A stretch of DNA of 17,827 nucleotides from CAYMJA01 sp964391095 (lineage in GTDB: Bacteria; Patescibacteriota; Minisyncoccia; Minisyncoccales; GWA2-38-27), in assembly GCA_964391095.1 (NCBI GenBank), contig CAYMJA010000010.1:1-17827 (forward strand), given 5' to 3'. Numbering within the stretch: the first letter of the stretch is position 1; each line of letters starts with the position of its first letter. Below are positions 1-6,508 of the stretch, piece by piece. A program made the translations under genes and the position numbers. Under the pieces are notes generated by a model. The model had not been told where the DNA came from and ran no database searches. It saw only the letters and a list, made by a program, of their open reading frames with translations.

Positions 1-9
1 GGTAGTTTT

Positions 10-918
10 ATGAAATTCAAAGAAGCAATTGACAAATTCCTCGAATGGAAACAGATCAATGCAAAAGAAGGCACCCTGAAAGGATACCATCTTGACCTTA
101 GGCAGTTCTGCTTATTTATGAGAAATCCCGAAATTGAAAATGTGCAATTGGAAGACATCACTGGATATTTCAATATGATGGGAGATCTCGGCTGGAAGTG
201 GAACGGGTTCGTGACAAAAAGCATAGCGCTAAGGAAGTTTTATCAGTTTTATGCAAGGCAGGGACACCAAGTGTTGAATTACGAACTGATACCAATTCCA
301 AGGAGGGAATACAATCCGCCAAGAGTAGCCACAGAACAAGAATACCAGAGGCTATTGGAGGTAATTCCTAACGAATCCAATGATCCACGACACATCCGCA
401 ATCTGGCGATTGTGAACATGCTTTGGGATACAGGGGCAAGAGTGGGGGAGTTAATGTCCCTTAATATGCCAGAAGTGAAAGTTGACCAAATGAAGGCAGT
501 AGTAAAGACAGAAAAAAGCAAGGGAAAGAATCCTTTCCGACAAATTTTCTGGACAGAAGAAACAAGCAAGAATCTTAACCGATGGGTTGAAAAGAGAGAA
601 GAATTAGCGCAAAGAACGGAATTCACAGACCCCGAGGCATTATTTGTGGGGGCTTGCAGGTGGCAGTTAGGAAAGAGATTAAGTAACGGTGCAGTTGCTA
701 TTTTTCTGAGGCGTTACTCAACAAAGGCAGAGATCACAACACTTAATGCTCACAGTTTCAGACATCGTCTGGGTCATGAGCTGGCAAAGAGAGGGGCAAA
801 TAATTCTCTGATCTCCAATATACTAGGACACGCTGCCCTCAGTAGCTCTTATGTTTATACAATGATAAGCAACAAAGAGTTGGAGGTGGAATACAGAAAG
901 ATAATGGCAACAACATAA
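10..918 (+). CDS. Tyrosine recombinase / phage-type integrase (XerC/D-like)
   Basis: Site-specific DNA recombinase of the tyrosine recombinase family. The N-terminal part (about residues 1-95) looks like the helical SAM-like core-binding domain. The catalytic domain (about 105-300) carries the complete active site: Arg144 in DTGARVGEL, a Lys in SKGK (171-173), His248-x-x-Arg251 in HSFRH, His274 in LGHAAL and the nucleophile Tyr283, nine residues after that His exactly as in XerD. The 302-residue length is normal for Xer proteins. Only nine bases precede the ATG, so its ribosome binding site and promoter cannot be judged. It could be the chromosomal dimer-resolution recombinase or the integrase of a mobile element; the neighbouring NUMOD3 gene and a base composition that looks richer in G+C than the genes after 1740 favour an accessory origin, but this is inference. 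Confidence 0.9.
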   Translation: MKFKEAIDKFLEWKQINAKEGTLKGYHLDLRQFCLFMRNPEIENVQLEDITGYFNMMGDLGWKWNGFVTKSIALRKFYQFYARQGHQVLNYELIPIPRREYNPPRVATEQEYQRLLEVIPNESNDPRHIRNLAIVNMLWDTGARVGELMSLNMPEVKVDQMKAVVKTEKSKGKNPFRQIFWTEETSKNLNRWVEKREELAQRTEFTDPEALFVGACRWQLGKRLSNGAVAIFLRRYSTKAEITTLNAHSFRHRLGHELAKRGANNSLISNILGHAALSSSYVYTMISNKELEVEYRKIMATT

Positions 919-986
919 TTGCGAATCAAAAAAGAGGCTCGACAGCTGTATGCCTTTGCTTTTTAGCATTGCCTTTTTACTGAGGC

Positions 987-1037
987 AATAGTTATCCACA
1001 GGCAAGAACTTGACAAGCATTTTAGGATGACTATAAT
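987..1037 (+). repeat. Direct repeat copy 1: DnaA-box plus promoter module
   Basis: First copy of a module repeated exactly 360 bp downstream at 1347-1397. Positions 987-1020 match 1347-1380 at 30 of 34 bases. The module contains TTATCCACA (992-1000), a perfect DnaA box, then TTGACA (1010-1015), a 16-base spacer and TATAAT (1032-1037). The box ends nine bases before the -35 element, the same geometry as in the second copy. Confidence 0.8.
1010..1037 (+). promoter_or_regulatory. Consensus sigma-70 promoter for the HTH-NUMOD3 gene
   Basis: Perfect -35 TTGACA at 1010-1015 and perfect -10 TATAAT at 1032-1037 with a 16-base spacer. The predicted transcription start is about 1044-1045, one or two bases before the ATG at 1046, so the mRNA would be essentially leaderless. 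A DnaA box lies just upstream at 992-1000. Confidence 0.75.
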
Positions 1038-1045
1038 AAAAGTGT

Positions 1046-1348
1046 ATGGCAAAAGGACCAGTACCAAAAATTAATAGAAACAAGAAACTCGTCGAGCTAA
1101 AAGCTAAGATGACTTTTAAGAATTTAGCTCGGCTTTTTAATATTTCAGAGACAAGAGTAAAACAGATATATTACCGTGAATTAAAGAAAACAGGTCAAAC
1201 CTCTCCCTATAAAGAAAAAGATTACTGGGAGGGAAAGCGCTTGAGCTTTCAGCATAAGAAGAAGATAAGCGATGCCAATAAGGGGCGAAGACATTCTGAA
1301 CAGACCAAAAAGAAAATCAAAGAAACTCTGCGGTCTAAAACCCCCTAA
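1046..1348 (+). CDS. Small HTH-NUMOD3 DNA-binding protein
   Basis: A 100-residue basic protein with two likely DNA-binding parts. Residues about 22-48 (MTFKNLARLFNISETRVKQI) resemble the helix-turn-helix of sigma-70 region 4 or related regulators. Residues about 66-95 match the NUMOD3 motif of homing endonucleases: lysine-rich KKKISDANKG followed by RRHSEQTKKKI, the usual pattern of Ser-Glu-x-Thr-Lys-Lys-Lys-Ile after a KG turn. No GIY-YIG or HNH nuclease domain is present, so it looks like a stand-alone DNA-binding module, perhaps a remnant of or partner to a nuclease, or a phage-type regulator. The ATG is fixed by the promoter, which predicts a leaderless transcript. The gene sits precisely between two copies of a promoter repeat 360 bp apart, suggesting that promoter and gene were duplicated or moved as one cassette. 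Specific function unknown. Confidence 0.75.
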   Translation: MAKGPVPKINRNKKLVELKAKMTFKNLARLFNISETRVKQIYYRELKKTGQTSPYKEKDYWEGKRLSFQHKKKISDANKGRRHSEQTKKKIKETLRSKTP

Positions 1349-1397
1349 TAGTTATCCACAGGCAAGTGCTTGACAAATATCTTGAAAAGAACATAAT
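1347..1397 (+). repeat. Direct repeat copy 2: DnaA-box plus promoter module
   Basis: Second copy of the module at 987-1037. TTATCCACA lies at 1352-1360, TTGACA at 1370-1375, and after a 16-base spacer CATAAT at 1392-1397. It begins inside the stop codon of the HTH-NUMOD3 gene. As a promoter it would start transcription near 1404, reading towards tRNA-Trp about 130 bases further on. The intervening stretch has a perfect 14-base palindrome centred at 1441/1442 (1435-1448) and no open frame longer than a few codons. Confidence 0.7.
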
Positions 1398-1532
1398 GGT
1401 GTTGAGGATCATTTAAAAGCAAGAAAAACAATTAATCCTATATAGGATCTGCCGTAAAATCCGTGTATTGATTTGAAAAAATCATGCAAATGGTGCCGAA
1501 AGCATACGGTACATAAAGAGATGAAAAAATAA

Positions 1533-1603
1533 GGGTCCGTAGTTAAATGGTATAATTCTGCTCTCCAAAAGCAGTGTTCTCTGTTCGAATCAGAGCGGAC
1601 CCG
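1533..1603 (+). tRNA. trnW: tRNA-Trp (anticodon CCA)
   Basis: Complete cloverleaf. Acceptor stem GGGTCCG (1533-1539) pairs with CGGACCC (1596-1602), with discriminator G1603. The D stem is GTTA/TAAT. The anticodon stem CTGCT/AGCAG closes the loop CTCCAAA with anticodon CCA at 1565-1567. The T stem CTCTG/CAGAG closes TTCGAAT. G73 and anticodon CCA are the expected tryptophan identity elements. The 3' CCA is not encoded and must be added after transcription. A strong terminator follows four bases later. Confidence 0.93.
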
Positions 1604-1604
1604 C

Positions 1605-1643
1605 AAGATAAAATGCGCGCTTTCGGCGCGCATTTTATCTTTT
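1605..1643 (+). terminator. Strong intrinsic terminator after tRNA-Trp
   Basis: A 16-bp perfect stem (1605-1620 with 1626-1641) has a GCGCGC core, A/T-rich flanks and a five-base loop, and it ends in a T run at 1640-1643. The A-rich left arm means it could also stop transcription from the other strand. It separates the tRNA from the following operon. Confidence 0.88.
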
Positions 1644-1665
1644 CATTTTAGTTCAAATAAGTTAA

Positions 1666-1710
1666 AATAAGAACCGTAGCTCACTTCGTTCGCTAGAACC
1701 TTTTTTCGCT
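1666..1710. repeat. Intergenic copy of a palindromic repeat related to 4366-4432
   Basis: This stretch shares AATAAGAACC, then TA-CTC around a CTTCG core, then AGAACCTT and TTTTCGCT with the segment at 4366-4432, which lies inside the DJ-1 family gene. The central part can form a small hairpin around a TTC loop. The similarity is imperfect, with short gaps, but the order of blocks is the same, so I regard the two as members of one dispersed family. Confidence 0.5.
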
Positions 1711-1742
1711 AAAGAATAAACACATAATCTTAAAATGAAGAT

Positions 1743-2255
1743 ATGGCAATTTTAGAGATTAAAAAATTTAATGAGCCGGTTTTAAGAAGGAAGTGCCAAG
1801 ATGTGAAAAAAGTTGATAAAAAGCTCAAAAAGCTTATTGTTGATATGGCTCAGACAATGGAAAGAAATCAAGGAATTGGATTAGCTGCTCCCCAGGTCGG
1901 AATATCAAAAAGAGTTATTGTAGTACTTAATTTAGAAAATCGGCGCATCTTAGGTTTAGTTAATCCTAAAATTTTAAAGAAAGGCCGGGAGACAGAAATA
2001 GGTGAGGAAGGGTGTTTAAGTTTTCCCGGTATCTTTCTAAAAATAAAAAGAGTCAAAGAGGTAGAAATTGAAGGAATAGATATAAACGGCAAAAAAATTA
2101 AATTAAAAACTAAAGGGCTTTTGGCTCGAGTTTTTCAGCACGAAATTGACCATTTGGACGGGATTTTGTTTATTGATAGAATTTCTTTTTGGCAAAGGCG
2201 GAAGATTAGGACGAAATTAAAAGAATTGAAACGAAAATATGGCTCTAATAGATAA
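1743..2255 (+). CDS. def: Peptide deformylase
   Basis: Iron/zinc metalloenzyme that removes the formyl group from the initiator methionine of nascent proteins at the ribosome exit. All three family motifs are present: motif 1 GIGLAAPQVG (44-53), motif 2 EGCLS (89-93) with the metal ligand Cys91, and motif 3 QHEIDHLDG (132-140) with metal ligands His133 and His137 and catalytic Glu134. The 170-residue length is normal. The ATG at 1743 has no clear Shine-Dalgarno sequence. The 3' end overlaps the next gene by 17 bases, indicating translational coupling and a shared transcript. Confidence 0.96.
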   Translation: MAILEIKKFNEPVLRRKCQDVKKVDKKLKKLIVDMAQTMERNQGIGLAAPQVGISKRVIVVLNLENRRILGLVNPKILKKGRETEIGEEGCLSFPGIFLKIKRVKEVEIEGIDINGKKIKLKTKGLLARVFQHEIDHLDGILFIDRISFWQRRKIRTKLKELKRKYGSNR

Positions 2256-2856
2256 TTTAATTCAAGAAGGATGGCTGAAAACTCCAAGAATAATTGAGGC
2301 CTTTAGAGAGATAAAAAGGATAGATTTTTTGCCAGAAGACATTAAAAATTTAGCGGATGTGAATGAGGCCTTGCCTATTGGTCAGGGCCAGACAATTTCC
2401 CAGCCATTAGTGGTTGCTTTTATGATTGAACAATTAGAGCCGAGACCCGGAGAAAAGATTTTAGACATTGGTTCTGGTTCTGGTTGGATGACAGCCCTTT
2501 TGGCCTATATAGTGGGGACGGAAGGAAAAATTATCTCAATAGAACTCATTCCGGAATTAAAAGAATTTGGAGAACAAAATGTAGCTAAATACAATTTTAT
2601 AGAGAAGGGGATAGTGAAAGTTATTTGTGAGGATGGTTCCAAGGGGTATATAAAAGAAGCCCCTTTTGATAAAATCTTGGCTTCTGCCTCGGCCGAAAAA
2701 ACCCCTCAACCCTGGAAAGAACAGCTAAAAATCGGCGGTAAAATAGTTGCCCCTATTAAATCTTCTATCTGGCTTTTAGAGAAAATATCTGATAAAGAAT
2801 TTAAAAAAACCGAATATCCTGGTTTTGCCTTTGTGCCATTAATCAGTAATCAGTAA
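2239..2856 (+). CDS. pcm: Protein-L-isoaspartate O-methyltransferase
   Basis: SAM-dependent enzyme that methylates abnormal L-isoaspartyl residues as the first step of repairing aged proteins. The family signature GQGQTISQP (48-56) is present, followed by the SAM-binding motif DIGSGSGWMTALLA (76-89) and an acidic residue (Glu102) at the end of the next strand for the ribose. FDKILASASAEKTPQPW and the QLKIGGKIVAPI segment (162-173) match the family's later motifs. At 205 residues it is of normal length. It overlaps def by 17 bases. The stop codon lies inside a 7-bp tandem repeat (AATCAGT, AATCAGT, AAGCAGT, 2841-2861), so the last residues may vary between strains. Confidence 0.95.
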   Translation: MALIDNLIQEGWLKTPRIIEAFREIKRIDFLPEDIKNLADVNEALPIGQGQTISQPLVVAFMIEQLEPRPGEKILDIGSGSGWMTALLAYIVGTEGKIISIELIPELKEFGEQNVAKYNFIEKGIVKVICEDGSKGYIKEAPFDKILASASAEKTPQPWKEQLKIGGKIVAPIKSSIWLLEKISDKEFKKTEYPGFAFVPLISNQ

Positions 2857-2861
2857 GCAGT
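2841..2861. repeat. Heptamer tandem repeat over the pcm stop codon
   Basis: Three consecutive 7-bp units: AATCAGT, AATCAGT, AAGCAGT. The pcm stop codon TAA is at 2854-2856, within the array. Similar 7-bp periodic arrays of other sequence occur at 6474-6508 and 7209-7269. Confidence 0.6.
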
Positions 2862-2895
2862 AAACAAAAATATTCTTTTAGAGAAAGCAGATAGT

Positions 2896-2916
2896 GTTTA
2901 AATCCTCAATTTAAAC
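2896..2916 (+). promoter_or_regulatory. Inverted repeat directly before the mltG start
   Basis: GTTTAAAT (2896-2903) and ATTTAAAC (2909-2916) form a perfect 8-bp inverted repeat with a 5-base loop. It ends two bases before the ATG at 2919. As RNA it would place a weak hairpin at the initiation region; as DNA it could be an operator. No function can be assigned from sequence. Confidence 0.4.
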
Positions 2917-2918
2917 AG

Positions 2919-3953
2919 ATGAGACATTTTTTAATTGCAATATTAATTATTTTATTTGGTTGTGTTTTTATTGGCTTTGGCATTTATGCGCCAAAAGAAC
3001 CCGGCTCTAGCGAGACAGCAGCCTTTTTAGTGAAAAAAGGAGAGGGAGTTAAAGAAATTTCCACTAATTTAGAACAGCAAGGTCTAATTAGATATAGTTT
3101 GCTTTTTAGATTTTACATTTTAGCCAGCGGAGTTTCCAGCGACCTTAAAGCGGGAGAATATTCATTTTCAAAATCAATGAGTATTCCAGACATTGTAAAA
3201 AAATTAGTGTCAGGTGATGTTATTAAGAAGAAGATTACCATAATTGAGGGCTGGGATTTAAGAGATATTGGTTGGTATTTTGAGAATAAAGGAATGTTTA
3301 CGGCCGAAGAGATTTTTGAAATAACTGGTTTTCCTTTAGCAGATTATTCAAAAATACCTGATTTGCCGGGATGTCAGGACTTTAGTAAAGAATTTGATTT
3401 TTTAGCCGATAAACCCAAAAATGTTGGCTTAGAAGGTTATCTTTTTCCTGATACCTATGAGATTTTGCCAGAGGATAGAATTGAAGAAATTGTTAGCAAA
3501 ATGCTGACTAATTTCGATAAGAAATTAAATCAGGACTTAAGAAAAGAAATGATTTTCCAGGGAAAATTAATCTTTGAGATAGTAATAATAGCTTCCTTGA
3601 TTGAAAAGGAGGTTCAAACTCCTGAAGACAAAAAAATTGTTTCCGGAATTTTATGGAAAAGATTAAAAAATGGCATTCCCTTGCAGGTTGATGCAGCTAT
3701 AATCTACATTACTGCTAAAAAAACAACAAAAATTTCAAAAGCAGACCTCAAAATAGATTCTCCCTATAATACCTATAAATATAAAGGTCTGCCCCTGGGC
3801 CCTATTTCTAATCCCGGCTTTGAAAGTATTTTAGCGGCAATTTATCCCCAAAACAGCCAATATTTTTATTATTTATCTACCCCGGAAGGAGAGACAATTT
3901 TCAGCAAAACCTTGGAAGAGCATAATATTGCCAAGGCAAAGTATCTAAAATGA
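2919..3953 (+). CDS. mltG: Endolytic murein transglycosylase MltG (YceG-like)
   Basis: Inner-membrane lytic transglycosylase that cleaves nascent peptidoglycan strands, setting glycan length. It has an N-terminal membrane anchor (about residues 4-23), a LysM-like region around residues 33-100, and the YceG catalytic domain. The active site ASLIEKEV (225-232) places the catalytic Glu at 229, matching the ASIVEKE motif of E. coli MltG. It is followed by GILWKRLKNGIPLQVDAAI (243-261), SPYNTYKYKGLPLGPISNPG (281-300) and a C-terminal EHNIAK, all diagnostic. At 344 residues it is of normal length. Its TGA stop overlaps the next start as ATGA, so it is probably co-translated with the DJ-1 gene. The presence of MltG indicates a peptidoglycan wall. 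Confidence 0.95.
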   Translation: MRHFLIAILIILFGCVFIGFGIYAPKEPGSSETAAFLVKKGEGVKEISTNLEQQGLIRYSLLFRFYILASGVSSDLKAGEYSFSKSMSIPDIVKKLVSGDVIKKKITIIEGWDLRDIGWYFENKGMFTAEEIFEITGFPLADYSKIPDLPGCQDFSKEFDFLADKPKNVGLEGYLFPDTYEILPEDRIEEIVSKMLTNFDKKLNQDLRKEMIFQGKLIFEIVIIASLIEKEVQTPEDKKIVSGILWKRLKNGIPLQVDAAIIYITAKKTTKISKADLKIDSPYNTYKYKGLPLGPISNPGFESILAAIYPQNSQYFYYLSTPEGETIFSKTLEEHNIAKAKYLK

Positions 3954-4666
3954 AAAAAGTTTTGTTCTTAGTTGTAATAATTGCTATAATACTTATAGGT
4001 GGAGTTTTAATTTATCAAAATTTAGCGAAAAGAGGGAAGAGAATTGTTCCTTCCGAAAAAATTATTATGCCAAACGCATTAGAAAATAAAAAAATAGCAA
4101 TGGTTATTGCTTTTCGGGATTTCCGCGACGAGGAATATTTTATTCCAAAAGGGATTTTGAAGAAAGCGGGAGCAGAAATAACTACTGTTAGCAATAAACC
4201 GGGAATTGCTGTTGGTGCCAGTGGGGGAGACGTTAAGGTTGATTTCTTGCTTGAGAATTTAAATCCGGCTGATTTTGACGCAGTAGTTTTTATTGGCGGT
4301 TCGGGATGTCTTAAAAATCTAGACAATGAGAAATCTTATAGAATAGCCCAAGAAACAGTTTCTCAAAATAAGAACCATACCTCGCCTTCGGCTCAGCAGA
4401 ACCTTGATTTTCGCTCCGCTCAAAATAAAGTTCTGGCTTCAATTTGTATTTCTCCGGTTATTTTAGCAAAAGCCGGAGTTTTAGAAGGGAAAAAAGCAAC
4501 GGTCTGGAGTTCTCCGATGGATAAATCCGGAATTAAAATCTTAGAGGACTCAGGAGCAATTTTCCAATCAGATTCAGTGGTTACTGACAAAAGAATAGTT
4601 ACTGCTAACGGACCTATTGCTGCTAAGGAATTCGCTGAAGCAATAATTAATCTTCTTAAATTATGA
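3950..4666 (+). CDS. Membrane-anchored DJ-1/PfpI family protein
   Basis: Member of the DJ-1/PfpI superfamily (class I glutamine amidotransferase-like fold), which includes chaperone/deglycase-like proteins and intracellular peptidases. An N-terminal membrane helix (about 4-22) precedes the domain starting near residue 46. The nucleophile-elbow region ASICISPVILAKAGVLEG (163-180) places the reactive Cys at 166, and an acidic pair at 61-62 (DEEYFIP) is in the usual position of the conserved Glu. VVFIGGSG (112-119) is the family's strand-loop. Residues about 138-160 look like an insertion just before the nucleophile strand; it is encoded by a palindromic repeat (4366-4432) related to the intergenic copy at 1666-1710. 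It overlaps mltG and the following gene by four bases each. The reaction catalysed cannot be told from sequence. Confidence 0.85.
   Translation: MKKVLFLVVIIAIILIGGVLIYQNLAKRGKRIVPSEKIIMPNALENKKIAMVIAFRDFRDEEYFIPKGILKKAGAEITTVSNKPGIAVGASGGDVKVDFLLENLNPADFDAVVFIGGSGCLKNLDNEKSYRIAQETVSQNKNHTSPSAQQNLDFRSAQNKVLASICISPVILAKAGVLEGKKATVWSSPMDKSGIKILEDSGAIFQSDSVVTDKRIVTANGPIAAKEFAEAIINLLKL
4366..4432. repeat. Palindromic repeat inserted in frame in the DJ-1 gene
   Basis: Two consecutive hairpin-forming parts: GCCTTCGGC around 4384-4392, and an imperfect palindrome whose arms are AGAACCTTGATTTT and CAAAATAAAGTTCT around a CGCTCCGC centre. It shares ordered blocks (AATAAGAACC, CTTCG, AGAACCTT, TTTTCGCT) with 1666-1710. 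It keeps the reading frame open and encodes about 23 residues absent from the usual DJ-1 core. Confidence 0.55.
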
Positions 4667-5301
4667 ATGGTTTTGATTTTTTAGCAAATCTTCCCGTATT
4701 AGTTTTAACTTTTATTTTCTTTGTTGTTTTTATTATATTTATACGAGGAGGAATCATTTTATTAAAAGCCAAGGATGATGAAGAGAGAGAAAAGCAGGGC
4801 AGTAAAATTTTATTGAATTCTCTCTATGGTTTTTTGACAATCTTAATAGTTGCTCTTGTTTTCTTTTTGGTCAGCTATCTTCTTCGGAAAGGAGAAACCT
4901 TGCAACCCCAAGAGGTTTCGGAAGAATTTCCTTCTTCTCTGGCTGTTGATTTTCCTCCTCCGCCTCAATTTATCAATGTTGGTGAATATTATTTTACCGG
5001 CCCTTGGTTATTAAAGAAGAGTCAATTTATAAAAGAAGCTGCCCTCTATACAATTTTATGTAAAAAAAACGAAGAATATGATATAATCTATATTGGACAA
5101 ACAGAGGGGAGAGAGCAGCTTTTAAGACACGAACAATATAAATGCTGGGTAGAGAACTGTGGCCGAAATTCTAAAGATATTTATCTGGGAATTTTCTGGA
5201 CTCCTTCAGAGAGATATAATGCCGAACAGAAAAAAGAAATTAAAGAAAGTTTAAAAAAACAAATTAGTCCGCCTTGCCCTCCCATTGAACCTAATATCTA
5301 A
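4663..5301 (+). CDS. Two-helix (T4SS-pilin-like) membrane protein with GIY-YIG-like domain
   Basis: Not a family I can name with certainty. Residues about 10-34 and 51-75 are two hydrophobic helices separated by a short charged loop (KAKDDEEREKQGSK), the pattern of VirB2/T4SS-pilin-like two-helix proteins that are common in CPR genomes. A proline-rich linker (82-103) leads to a soluble C-terminal domain. There, LYT (128-130) and IIYIGQT (141-147), thirteen residues apart, with Arg155 in LLRHEQ and a Glu-rich helix at 187-199 (Glu188, Glu192, Glu195), look like a GIY-YIG nuclease core with its catalytic Arg and Glu. Three cysteines (133, 161, 166) and Cys205 may form disulfides if the domain is outside the cell. 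It overlaps the DJ-1 gene by four bases and ends four bases before the next ATG. The GIY-YIG assignment is tentative. Confidence 0.6.
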   Translation: MNGFDFLANLPVLVLTFIFFVVFIIFIRGGIILLKAKDDEEREKQGSKILLNSLYGFLTILIVALVFFLVSYLLRKGETLQPQEVSEEFPSSLAVDFPPPPQFINVGEYYFTGPWLLKKSQFIKEAALYTILCKKNEEYDIIYIGQTEGREQLLRHEQYKCWVENCGRNSKDIYLGIFWTPSERYNAEQKKEIKESLKKQISPPCPPIEPNI

Positions 5302-5305
5302 TTCA

Positions 5306-6469
5306 ATGAACAAGTCATTATTGGAAAAATTTACAATTGAAAAAAGTTTAATCTATATCATAATAGCAGCGGTCTTGATAGTTTTTGGATTTATATTTTT
5401 TCTATTTTTTTCTCAACTTACAAAAAGTATTAAAATTGAAATACCTAATGGAGGCGAAGAATGGGGAATTGGACAGAGTTATAAAATTACCTGGAAAGCA
5501 AAGGGTATAAAGAAAGTCGGTATTGTTTTGTTTAAAGGAAAAGAGCCAAAATGGATTGCTAAAAATGTTTATGCTGAATTAGGAGAATATGGCTGGAAGA
5601 TTTATCCCGGCCAAGAATACGGAGATGATTATTGGGTTGCGGTCTTTGAATACCCTTGGCAAAAAGGCAATAAAATAGATTATTCAGACGGGGCATTTGC
5701 AATCGTTTATCCAGAACTTGCTAATTGTGATAGTTTGTCTATCAAAAATGAATGGCTCTATCTTCCCAGTGATTTGCCGGATTTAAGGAGAGTTTTTATT
5801 ACTAAAGAAAAATATACCGGAAACTTAGAAGGGGTTGAAGGAGCTGATAGAATATGTCAGGAAGAAGCCGAAGAACAGAACTTTGGAGGAACCTGGCATG
5901 CCTTTCTTGGTGGAGACAAAGAGGAAGAATTAGCTGTCAAAAGAATGGAAAAAACTCCGAGGAAAACAAAAGGTATTTTTATTGAAGCCGAACCAGTAGC
6001 TACTTTAATCGAGAGAAAAGCCACTTGTCATCGTCTTTTAGGGAAAGATTTTCAGGGATTTTTAAAAAAGTTTTCAAACCTTTTAATAATCAATGAAGAA
6101 AAATTAGAAGATAGTTTTTTGAATGATTTTAAAAATCTCTGGCTTGGGAGAGTTGATGAGAAAAGTAAACAAAATTGCGTTTTAATTGCCAAGGTCTCTG
6201 TAGATCTTGCTGAAAAATATAGCTTTACTGCCACCTGTCAGAATTGGACGCAAGGAAATAGATTTGTTGAGGGTTATCCTGTGCCAAGAGATACGTCAAA
6301 GCCATTATTTCCTACTTGTTATACCCCCCAAGGAAAATTTACGGATGCAGTTGCTTTAGGCGGACTATCTAGCGGATTGACAGGAGGAGAAGCAGGCAGT
6401 AATGCTTTCACAATGTATCAAGGAAAGTATTGCGACACCCGCCAGAAACTCCTTTGTATTGAGGAATAA
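5306..6469 (+). CDS. Membrane-anchored surface protein, Kre9/KNH-like plus DUF1554-like domain
   Basis: I choose ATG 5306, four bases after the upstream stop, rather than the in-frame TTG at 5285, which would overlap the previous gene. Residues about 14-36 are a membrane helix. Residues about 42-118 start with IEIPNGGEEWGIGQSYKITW and end in DDYWVAVFE, the pattern of the Kre9/KNH (Ser-Thr-rich GPI-anchored) beta domain found in extracellular proteins. From about residue 162, VFITKEKYTGNLEGVEGADRI, then WHAFLGG and a C-terminal KLLCIEE resemble the DUF1554 / endostatin-like lectin fold with conserved cysteines. The middle (about 240-300) is an unassigned insertion. It is likely displayed outside the cell and may bind glycans or proteins; ligand unknown. 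It is the last gene of the def-to-surface-protein run. Confidence 0.7.
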   Translation: MNKSLLEKFTIEKSLIYIIIAAVLIVFGFIFFLFFSQLTKSIKIEIPNGGEEWGIGQSYKITWKAKGIKKVGIVLFKGKEPKWIAKNVYAELGEYGWKIYPGQEYGDDYWVAVFEYPWQKGNKIDYSDGAFAIVYPELANCDSLSIKNEWLYLPSDLPDLRRVFITKEKYTGNLEGVEGADRICQEEAEEQNFGGTWHAFLGGDKEEELAVKRMEKTPRKTKGIFIEAEPVATLIERKATCHRLLGKDFQGFLKKFSNLLIINEEKLEDSFLNDFKNLWLGRVDEKSKQNCVLIAKVSVDLAEKYSFTATCQNWTQGNRFVEGYPVPRDTSKPLFPTCYTPQGKFTDAVALGGLSSGLTGGEAGSNAFTMYQGKYCDTRQKLLCIEE

Positions 6470-6473
6470 GTTT

Positions 6474-6508
6474 ATTGTAGATTTGAGATTGTAAATTGTA
6501 GATTGGAG
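6474..6508. repeat. Five-unit heptamer tandem repeat before the rplJ promoter
   Basis: Five degenerate 7-bp units in register: ATTGTAG, ATTTGAG, ATTGTAA, ATTGTAG, ATTGGAG. The array begins four bases after the preceding stop codon and runs directly into the TTGACA at 6509, so it occupies the UP-element position of the ribosomal protein promoter. Confidence 0.65.

Noticed and set aside
968..989. ATTGCCT/AGGCAAT hairpin as a terminator after the recombinase gene
   Set aside because: The T run is in the loop rather than after the stem, so it does not fit an intrinsic terminator.
992..1360. Two DnaA boxes as a replication origin
   Set aside because: Only two boxes, 360 bp apart, each tied to a promoter; no box cluster, no AT-rich unwinding region and no dnaA or dnaN nearby.
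1533..1603. tRNA-Trp as the attachment site of the upstream recombinase
   Set aside because: The recombinase lies on the 5' side of the tRNA, and no duplicate of the tRNA 3' end is present in the window.
1409..1633. Minus-strand open frame of 74 codons
   Set aside because: It runs through the complete tRNA-Trp gene and its terminator.
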